A DNA stretch of 40,589 bases from Bacteroidales bacterium. Lineage in GTDB: Bacteria; Bacteroidota; Bacteroidia; Bacteroidales; UBA4181. The translations under genes were made by a program, and so were the position numbers. Every line of letters begins with the position of its first letter. Within the stretch, counting starts at the first letter, position 1. Where the stretch lies: assembly GCA_031275285.1 (NCBI GenBank), contig JAISOY010000067.1, forward strand, positions 1-40,589, written 5' to 3'. Positions 35,501 to 40,589 of the stretch are shown in pieces. Below the pieces are notes generated by a model, which worked only from the letters and a program-made list of their open reading frames with translations, had not been told where the DNA came from and made no database searches.

Positions 35501-36963
35501 GATTTACCGGATTACAGGTCATGAACATTCAGGAGGATAATTCCGGGAATATCTGGTGCAGTACCAATAAGGGATTATTATACATGTCCCCGTCCTCCGG
35601 ATCAATATGCATGATACAGGATTTTCCTGGAATGCAGGGGAATGAGTTTGGTAAGGCAGGTACCAAACTGGATAATGGGTCATTGGCTTTTGGCGGAAAA
35701 TACGGATTCAATATATTTGATCCGACCCGTTTGACTGAGCCCGTAGTATCCAAGCCTGTTGTACTATCTCATTTCACTGTTAACGGCTTACTCCGCTATT
35801 TCGACCTGAATGAAAGAAAAGATATTGAATTGAAGCACCGGGATAATTCTTTTGCGGTTTCTTTTACTACGACTGATTATGAGTATGGAAATTTGATCAA
35901 ATACCGGTATCAACTGGAAGGGTTCGACCGGAATTGGATATATACCGATCTTCCTGACCTGACCGCTAAATACACGAATATTCCTTTCGGTCGCTACTCA
36001 TTCATCGTTGAAGCATCTGACCGTTTCGGGCAATGGCACGATGCCGGGTCGGAACTCAGGATACGTATTATTGCTCCATGGTATTTCCGGTGGTGGGCTG
36101 TTTTTATATACCTGCTACTGATGTCGGGAGCCATCATATTGATTGTCAGGATACGGGAATACCGCCTGCGGAAAGATAATATGAGGCTTGAGACCATCGT
36201 CGAACAACGTACTCGGGAATTGCAGGAAACAAACAGGAAACTTGTTGCTTCCGAAGATGAGCTCAGGGCAATGAACGACTCCAAGAACAAGTTTTTTGGG
36301 ATCATTTCACATGACCTGCGTAATCCGCTAAAAGCTTTAAATTTGACCACCCGTTCTTTGTATGAGCAATATGACAGCCTGAACGAAGAAGATAAACAGC
36401 GTATTATCCGTACAATATATGAATCGGCGGACCAGGCGGGCACATTACTTGAGAATCTTTTACTTTGGGTTGTTTCTCAGATGGATCTGTTGCATCCTAA
36501 CCTGCAAAAAACAAATTTATCCGCTTTGACTGATTCGAATATAGATTTTTCATCTGTGACAGCGAACAAAAAAGGTATCCATATTATTAACCGGATTCCC
36601 GGAGATATTGATGTATGGGCGGATACGAACTTATCTTCGACCATACTCCGTAACCTGATTTCTAATGCTATTCATTTTTCCTATCCGGGATCAGATATCA
36701 TCATATCTGCAAAAGAGAAAAATGAGATGGTCGAAATCTCTGTTTCTGACCATGGCATTGGTATCAGGCAAGAAGACCTGGAACGGCTTTTTCTGCTCAA
36801 TGCTAAAATTCGTACAAAAGGGACTGGTAATGAGCAGGGGACAGGTCTAGGCCTGATTGTCACCCGGGAATTTGTACATCTGCAGGGAGGCGAAATATAT
36901 GTAGAGAGTATTGAGAATAAACAGACGATATTTACTTTTACGCTTAAAAAATATGAAGAATAA
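32563..36963 (+). CDS. Two-component sensor histidine kinase with reg_prop beta-propeller sensor
   Basis: 1466 residues. Signal segment 1-24. More than ten reg_prop propeller blades fill residues about 35-1060 (NIWVGTRNGLNRYD, GIWIGTDNGIAYY, KIWIGTTQNGISVLD, NIWIGTRKGLDRYD). A Y_Y_Y domain is at about 1096-1175, a membrane helix at about 1180-1205, HisKA with H1250 in FFGIISHDLRNPLKALN, and HATPase at about 1350-1463 (NLISNAIHFS, DHGIGIRQEDL, GTGLGLIV). It senses a periplasmic ligand, in relatives often a glycan fragment, and phosphorylates a regulator. Unlike the usual Bacteroides HTCS it has no fused receiver or AraC domain; a separate NarL-type regulator overlaps its end by 11 bases. No SusC/SusD or glycoside hydrolase genes are beside it, so the ligand is unknown. 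Confidence 0.94.
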   Translation: MRINSDKIRLGLFIILIGTSGLSADGYSETSSVSKTDYYTFFKTISTKNGLSSDFVLDVIQDKYHIMWFATADGLTRFDNREFAVYRNQKESEHTISDNFVSCLAEDTYGNIWVGTRNGLNRYDRNANSFIRYQQQSTGNNLPGDNHIMALYADNDGYLWVKSKEGYLSRLDIRTDTWTYFNVIAREFEGDYFYDYITGDSGENLWASGRNTATKIIRHDSNGHLLIKEVEFAPEVTTAETSFAVENNGTVYFANNNGQLLAYDPKSGMIEYIKNTGIAVRAGTCDQNGNLWIGGKTGIKVLNLHTWEETVFRHHPVNSFSLPSDEIHCLYMDHDGGIWIGTDNGIAYYSDDLNIMRHYRHIEGLRTGLASNNVTALLQDRDGLIWVGTAGNGVDTMSLAAEEFGNLTYRLLTNDLNEETFKREKETLQQYFRHKYITSPDKGATEQTIFSSFNSFQQGGLSFNKTNENRVSSLYEDKNGNIYIGLWAHVGFNVYDKKRNRFKRYALWSKAADNSYPRIFEGNPFGANWYSGFLEDNDGNFWCATWEAFGLNLFNRERGKFDPKHYMPGHLPGKEIARLTYDPVRERIVIGGTYYYGYYDIKSGTYVRYAGKLPAVYPNRDIFEGYFGFCDVRFVDLPLQFTVTDYIMQDDVVLLSLGDIIVRHDLLTDRFEILAGFDGGWTILSGSPGGHSLWVGTKNKLRNVGIGYHKVHTVAETDSCSILSLYEDTTGIVWIGTDKGLLFYDPGKKTLSLDGTDLTMVGTIVPFGETVYVGCAQGIIKFENREKVKKYSFGYPETEGIPGTRISNIYPARDGKLWISTNGGLAAINPQTDEIAVFTHDPKDRFSLTGNNIYSVCEDGKSNLWVSTTNGICLLEQETERFIDLSQPDDRTLTSRLTSCIMQDASGKIWIGTTQNGISVLDPRTDRLKHYIRHEWDEKSLSDNYINCIFEDSRRNIWIGTRKGLDRYDQAEDNMARVDGFTGLQVMNIQEDNSGNIWCSTNKGLLYMSPSSGSICMIQDFPGMQGNEFGKAGTKLDNGSLAFGGKYGFNIFDPTRLTEPVVSKPVVLSHFTVNGLLRYFDLNERKDIELKHRDNSFAVSFTTTDYEYGNLIKYRYQLEGFDRNWIYTDLPDLTAKYTNIPFGRYSFIVEASDRFGQWHDAGSELRIRIIAPWYFRWWAVFIYLLLMSGAIILIVRIREYRLRKDNMRLETIVEQRTRELQETNRKLVASEDELRAMNDSKNKFFGIISHDLRNPLKALNLTTRSLYEQYDSLNEEDKQRIIRTIYESADQAGTLLENLLLWVVSQMDLLHPNLQKTNLSALTDSNIDFSSVTANKKGIHIINRIPGDIDVWADTNLSSTILRNLISNAIHFSYPGSDIIISAKEKNEMVEISVSDHGIGIRQEDLERLFLLNAKIRTKGTGNEQGTGLGLIVTREFVHLQGGEIYVESIENKQTIFTFTLKKYEE

Positions 36964-37624
36964 GGACATCATAAAATTACTTCTGGTGGATGACTCGCTC
37001 ATTCATCTGGAAGGCCTTAAGCTGATATTACGCGAACATGGGAATATTAAGGTAACAGCGCAGGCCGGGAATTCCCGTGAAGCGCTCGAACATCTTGCGA
37101 AGGATATGCCGGACATCATACTACTTGATATAAGTCTCGAGAAGGATATGGATGGGATAGAATTAGCCCGGGTAATAAAAGAACAATATCCGGATGTCAG
37201 GATCATTTTTTTGACCCATTATAAAGGAACCAGGTATTTAATGAATGCGTTACAAACCTGCCCGGCGGCATACCTACCCAAAGACCTTACCCCGGAGGAA
37301 CTGGTGAATACTATTATGTCGGTCAATAACGGTAAAGGGGTCTATCTTGGAGACACCATACCTCTTTTCCACATCTTGGAAGTTTTCGGCTCTGAGGAAA
37401 ATGCCGGAAAAGGCAGGATATATGATTTGACTCCCCGGGAGATTGAGGTGATCAAATATCTGGTACAGGGTTATTCTACAAAAGAATTAGCCTCCCGACT
37501 GGGAATCGAGGTGAACACGGTCGAATCCTATAAAGACCGGATAAAAGAAAAATTAGGCGTGAAGACGGTCGTACAGATTGTAGTTACAGCAATAAAAAAG
37601 GGCATCGTCAATATTGAAAACTAA
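36953..37624 (+). CDS. NarL/FixJ-type response regulator
   Basis: 223 residues from ATG 36953, which overlaps the kinase stop (ATGAAGAATAA), so translation is probably coupled; a longer frame from 36911 exists but the receiver begins at MKNKDIIKLLLVDDS. Receiver: acidic pair D13/D14, phospho-acceptor D59 (DIILLDISLE), then FLTHY with the conserved Thr and YLPKD with the Lys. LuxR-type helix-turn-helix at about 158-218 (LTPREIEVIKYLVQGYSTKE, VNTVESYKDRIKEKLGV). It is the evident partner of the propeller kinase and probably drives genes for the kinase's ligand; targets are unknown. Two terminator-like hairpins follow. Confidence 0.94.
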   Translation: MKNKDIIKLLLVDDSLIHLEGLKLILREHGNIKVTAQAGNSREALEHLAKDMPDIILLDISLEKDMDGIELARVIKEQYPDVRIIFLTHYKGTRYLMNALQTCPAAYLPKDLTPEELVNTIMSVNNGKGVYLGDTIPLFHILEVFGSEENAGKGRIYDLTPREIEVIKYLVQGYSTKELASRLGIEVNTVESYKDRIKEKLGVKTVVQIVVTAIKKGIVNIEN

Positions 37625-37644
37625 TACAATTACACAATAAAATC

Positions 37645-37691
37645 CGACTCCTGTGGTCGTTTTTAGGGGTGAAAATGGTAAATTTTCACCC
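37645..37691 (+). terminator. Two hairpins after the response regulator gene
   Basis: CGAC (37645-37648) and GTCG (37656-37659) form a short stem followed by TTTTT. Then GGGTGAAAAT (37667-37676), loop GGTAA, ATTTTCACCC (37682-37691) is a perfect 10-bp stem followed by a T-rich stretch. Together they likely end the kinase-regulator transcript. Confidence 0.65.
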
Positions 37692-37840
37692 TTGTCGTTT
37701 TAAGCACCTTTCCATATCATTACAAAAAATTAAAAGCGGGTTTTACATCTGGTTTCAAGCTCGTATGTGCCTTAGTACAGGTAGTAAGAGATTCGTTGGA
37801 GAGATCTGTTCATTCCCAAAACCTAAAAAATATATAAGAA

Positions 37841-38917
37841 ATGAAAAAACTCTTTTTTATGTTAATAGCAGCATGCATATTGGCAGGTTGTAGTGATAAA
37901 GATGATGATAAGGATGATAGTAAAGACATTGTCGTATCTGATGAGAACCAGTTGACACAAACGGTGTATGCCGACCAAACATCAGGTAATAATAGTGTAA
38001 CTTTTACAACTACCGGTACATGGACTTCGTCTGTTACGCAAACCGGTTCCGGAACCCCGGACTGGATATCCATTACTCCCGACTACGGCGATGTCGGAAA
38101 TCATACAATCAGTATTATTCTTGATCCGAATGATACGGGAACGAAACGTACTGCAACAATTACCATTACCTGTAATGGGCAAACGGTTAAAATTACCGTC
38201 AGTCAGTCAGGTAAAACACAAACAGGTGAAATACCTAAACGTGTAACAGATGTATCGCTGAACAAGAATGAAATGACCCTTACCAAAGGGGAGAGCGAAA
38301 CCCTTGTTGTCACCATCCTGCCTGCCGATGCCACCAATAATAATATTGAATGGCGCAGCAACAATACAAATGTTGCTACAGTCGATGCTACAGGTAAAGT
38401 CACTGCTGTAACCAAAGGGACAGCCCGGATTTATGCTGCATCTGCCGACGATTCAACCATAGAGGATTATTGTGTGGTAACAGTTTTAAATCCCATACAG
38501 GGGACATTAACTATTAACGGAGCAACTGTCTATAACTTCGAGACGATAAAAGTCAGCTGCGGTAAGGCCCCGTTGGGTGGGGGGCATTTTGTCCAACACC
38601 ACGCCATCGTAACGATGGCTGATCTGAGCCAGGCGACTTTCGCTTTCTCAGTTTACTTTGCCGACAAAAAGCTGTCGCCCGTAGCGGGAACATTTCTCGT
38701 GGGTAGCGGCACGGACCTGGTAAACGGCAGGATCTTCGACTCTACTGTCTCGGCACCCGGATGGTTCGATAAACTGAGCATGGGTTTGGATGTCACGGTG
38801 GCAACGGGCGACGGCACGATAACCATCACCTATAACGGAGCGACAAGGGACGGCCGCACGATCAGTTTCGCCTATTCCGGGACATACGAGCTGTTCATCG
38901 ATCCGGCGATTCAGTAA
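37841..38917 (+). CDS. Lipoprotein with BACON and bacterial Ig-like (Big_2) domains
   Basis: 358 residues. Signal with lipobox LAGC, cysteine 17, followed by an acidic run SDKDDDKDD typical of surface-exported Bacteroidota lipoproteins. BACON domain at about 40-128 (TGTWTSSV, PDWISITPDYGDVGNHTISI, RTATITITCNGQTVKITVSQ). Big_2 domain at about 135-220 (VTDVSLNKNEMTLTKGESET, NTNVATVDATGKVTAVTKG). The last about 135 residues (from GTLTINGATVYNF) are beta-rich and unknown to me, and their DNA (about 38500-38900) is visibly more GC-rich than the flanks. BACON and Big_2 domains often bind carbohydrate or act as spacers. It lies 216 bases after the kinase-regulator pair and might be its target; that is inference. 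Confidence 0.88.
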   Translation: MKKLFFMLIAACILAGCSDKDDDKDDSKDIVVSDENQLTQTVYADQTSGNNSVTFTTTGTWTSSVTQTGSGTPDWISITPDYGDVGNHTISIILDPNDTGTKRTATITITCNGQTVKITVSQSGKTQTGEIPKRVTDVSLNKNEMTLTKGESETLVVTILPADATNNNIEWRSNNTNVATVDATGKVTAVTKGTARIYAASADDSTIEDYCVVTVLNPIQGTLTINGATVYNFETIKVSCGKAPLGGGHFVQHHAIVTMADLSQATFAFSVYFADKKLSPVAGTFLVGSGTDLVNGRIFDSTVSAPGWFDKLSMGLDVTVATGDGTITITYNGATRDGRTISFAYSGTYELFIDPAIQ

Positions 38918-38952
38918 TGTGATTCCGGAAAATGAAATTTGTTAGGACAGGG

Positions 38953-38996
38953 CTACCTGTTAAAGTTGGTATGATCATACCAACTTTAACAGGTAG
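38953..38996. repeat. Perfect 44-bp palindrome
   Basis: The 22 bases from 38953 (starting CTACCTGTTAAAG) are the exact reverse complement of the 22 bases ending at 38996 (ending CTTTAACAGGTAG), with the centre TGATCA at 38972-38977 and no spacer. It lies in the 208-bp gap between the convergent lipoprotein and Rel genes. It could form a 20-bp RNA hairpin with a GATC loop on either strand, but no T tract follows on either side. Confidence 0.95.
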
Positions 38997-39125
38997 CAAT
39001 TGTTTCATAATAAAAGCAGGTGATAAGTTATGGAATGGATACAACTCAAAACAGTCTGATTATTCATACGAATACATCAATTCAGTCATAATTATTCGGA
39101 AGTTTCACTGGAGAGTTGTTAAAGA

Positions 39126-40589
39126 TCAGCCAAACAGGATTTTCCTTTTTACACTTTCAACCCCTTCAATCTGCTCAAGCCTGTTCATGGCGGAGTAAAG
39201 TTCATCATAGGATGCAACAGACAGGTGAATAGTGGAGGAAACAATTTCATCCTTTGCCGAAGAATGCATGGATGAAATATATAATCCCAGTTCCTTTGAA
39301 ATTACTTGCGAAAGGTCGAATAAAAGTTCATTCCGGTCAATTGCAGTGATAAGTATGACGGCGGGATAATAAGTACTTTTGTTGATGGGTAGTACCACGT
39401 CGACAATAGAGTCGCCGGCCTTAGCAGAAAGAGATATTGCAAGGGGACAGTTACGCTTGTGCACTTCTATCTGGTCGGTTTCTTTTTTAAAGCCGATAAC
39501 CTCTTCTCCCGGTAACGGGCAACAATGTTCACAGAGAATATAGGGCAGGGGAGTGTATTCCACAGCTGCTTTCCTTAAAGCCGATAATATACTTTTCTTT
39601 GCTTTATAAGTACTTACCACATCCAGCCAGTCTTTGTGCGGATAAGTGGACTTGTCTGTTCCTATTTCCACCCTGTCACCTCGTTTAAGGACAGTTTTTA
39701 CGGAAGAGAGTTTTGCGTTGATACGGGCATATTTTGCATGATTGCCAATGTTTGTATGAATCTCATAGGCAAAATCCAATGCAGTGGAATTTTTGGGAAG
39801 AATGATTTCATCCCCCCTGGGTGAAAAAACAATGATATTATCCTGATAAAAGGTGGATACAATATCTTCCAGAAATCCGCTATTTTTTCCATGATAGGCA
39901 ATGTCTTTCAGTATTTCCCGGAATTTTTTGACCCATATATCCACGCCATTCGCCCGTCCGGTAACGCATCCGATACGGTTGTTCAACTGCATGTTTTCCG
40001 AAGCGATATGGATCTCTACCCAGTTCCCGTCTTCACCCATGACTTTACAATGTAGGCACTGATACCCATTGTCCTTGGGAGAGTCAATATAATTCATCAT
40101 ACTGGCCGGACGCTCTTTGTAAACATCCGTTAGTAAAGAATAGATCTGTAATATCTGGTTTTTTTCAGATAACCGGCTATCGGGATTACTTGGAAAGATG
40201 ATCTCTACTAGGTAAATATGCTCCAGTTCCCTGAATGCAGCTTTCTTGCTTTCCATTTTTCTCCAGACGGAATAGGGTGTTCTTATCCGGGTATTTACCG
40301 AAGCTGTGACTTTTCCCTTCCGGAGGATTTTTTTGATGTCATCCGTTAAGTGTTTGATTTGTGGCTGACGTTTCTGGATATACTGGTTGATAAGATCTTC
40401 TATTTGTAGATACTCTTTTGGAGACCTGTATTTTAGACTCAGATTTTCCAGCTCTGTTTTAATGTCGTATAATCCTAAGCGGTTGGCTAAAGGCGCATAG
40501 AAATAATCCGTTTCACTGGCGATCTTCATTTGTTTCACCGTATCCATGCTCGACAATGTTAGCATATTATGTAACCTGTCTGCTAATTT
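39126..40589 (-). CDS. RelA/SpoT-family (p)ppGpp protein with degenerate synthetase domain (5' end outside window)
   Basis: Open at the right edge; the first visible codons read KLADRLHNM, the last conserved motif of the HD hydrolase, so about the first 150 residues lie outside. Then comes the helical linker (ETDYFYAPLANRLGLYDIK), the synthetase region, TGS (DNIIVFSPRGDEIILPKNST), the zinc-finger-like region (CEHCCPLPGEE...VHKRNCPLA) and a C-terminal ACT domain. The synthetase has lost its signatures: where homologues read GRPKHxYSIxKKM, xDLxAxRI, RFKDYIA, E(I/V)QIRT and AAHW, this protein has NTRIRTPYSVWRKM, EHIYLVEI, SMMNYID, EIHIAS and a TGR segment. It probably hydrolyses ppGpp but cannot make it, provided the missing HD part is intact. 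A second, complete Rel protein elsewhere in the genome is expected. Confidence 0.9.
   Translation of the reverse strand, partial: KLADRLHNMLTLSSMDTVKQMKIASETDYFYAPLANRLGLYDIKTELENLSLKYRSPKEYLQIEDLINQYIQKRQPQIKHLTDDIKKILRKGKVTASVNTRIRTPYSVWRKMESKKAAFRELEHIYLVEIIFPSNPDSRLSEKNQILQIYSLLTDVYKERPASMMNYIDSPKDNGYQCLHCKVMGEDGNWVEIHIASENMQLNNRIGCVTGRANGVDIWVKKFREILKDIAYHGKNSGFLEDIVSTFYQDNIIVFSPRGDEIILPKNSTALDFAYEIHTNIGNHAKYARINAKLSSVKTVLKRGDRVEIGTDKSTYPHKDWLDVVSTYKAKKSILSALRKAAVEYTPLPYILCEHCCPLPGEEVIGFKKETDQIEVHKRNCPLAISLSAKAGDSIVDVVLPINKSTYYPAVILITAIDRNELLFDLSQVISKELGLYISSMHSSAKDEIVSSTIHLSVASYDELYSAMNRLEQIEGVESVKRKILFG

Noticed and set aside
37669..37893. 74-residue open frame before the lipoprotein
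   Set aside because: It starts in a terminator hairpin, overlaps the lipoprotein signal in another frame and shows no family features.
38932..39198. 88-residue open frame covering the palindrome
   Set aside because: It overlaps the end of the Rel gene on the other strand and its sequence is partly dictated by the palindrome.

Overview
The window looks like the chromosome of a member of the Bacteroidota, probably order Bacteroidales. The evidence is a giant protein with a gliding-motility-type (type B, T9SS) C-terminal sorting domain followed by a PorP/SprF gene, a parA-parB-DUF5683-mltD block, a reg_prop/Y_Y_Y sensor kinase, a BACON/Ig-like lipoprotein, many TAnnTTTG promoter boxes, and starts without clear Shine-Dalgarno sequences. 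Three things run off or break inside the window. The first gene is open at the left edge. The Rel/SpoT-type gene is open at the right edge. parB carries an in-frame TAA at codon 60.

Layout. 1-7.8 kb: the 3' 6.8 kb of a secreted adhesin-like gene that starts with an exact 249-bp tandem repeat array, then about ten SprB-like modules and a T9SS sorting domain, followed by porP/sprF. 7.8-12.8 kb: promoter, parA, interrupted parB, DUF5683 envelope protein, MltD-like lytic transglycosylase, SiaC-family phosphoprotein and Ndk. 12.8-16.8 kb: a Tat/lipoprotein TIM-barrel protein, dihydrolipoyl dehydrogenase and two small outer-membrane barrels, with two clear intrinsic terminators. 22.9-16.8 kb (minus strand): a tightly packed five-gene run coaD, ilvA, thioredoxin-fold protein, PP2C/SpoIIE phosphatase, and an aromatic amino acid ammonia-lyase that resembles tyrosine ammonia-lyases more than HutH. 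29.4-23.1 kb: an accessory, stress-type block with a zinc ribbon-AraC-GyrI fusion regulator coupled to a proline-less Fpg/Nei homologue, a second AraC-GyrI regulator, pirin, two four-helix membrane proteins and a divergent PAS-LuxR regulator. 31.8-29.5 kb: a multicopper oxidase fused to a CopB-like barrel. 32.5-39 kb: a propeller-type sensor kinase overlapping a NarL-type response regulator, then a mosaic lipoprotein and a perfect 44-bp palindrome. 40.6-39.1 kb: a Rel/SpoT homologue whose ppGpp synthetase domain has lost its signature residues.

I see no CRISPR array, tRNA, rRNA or intact insertion sequence. No single large unknown system stands out. The most promising leads are the zinc ribbon-AraC-GyrI / Pro-less glycosylase pair, the degenerate-synthetase Rel protein, the ammonia-lyase operon with a PP2C phosphatase, the oxidase-barrel fusion, the loopless palindrome and the nonsense codon in parB.
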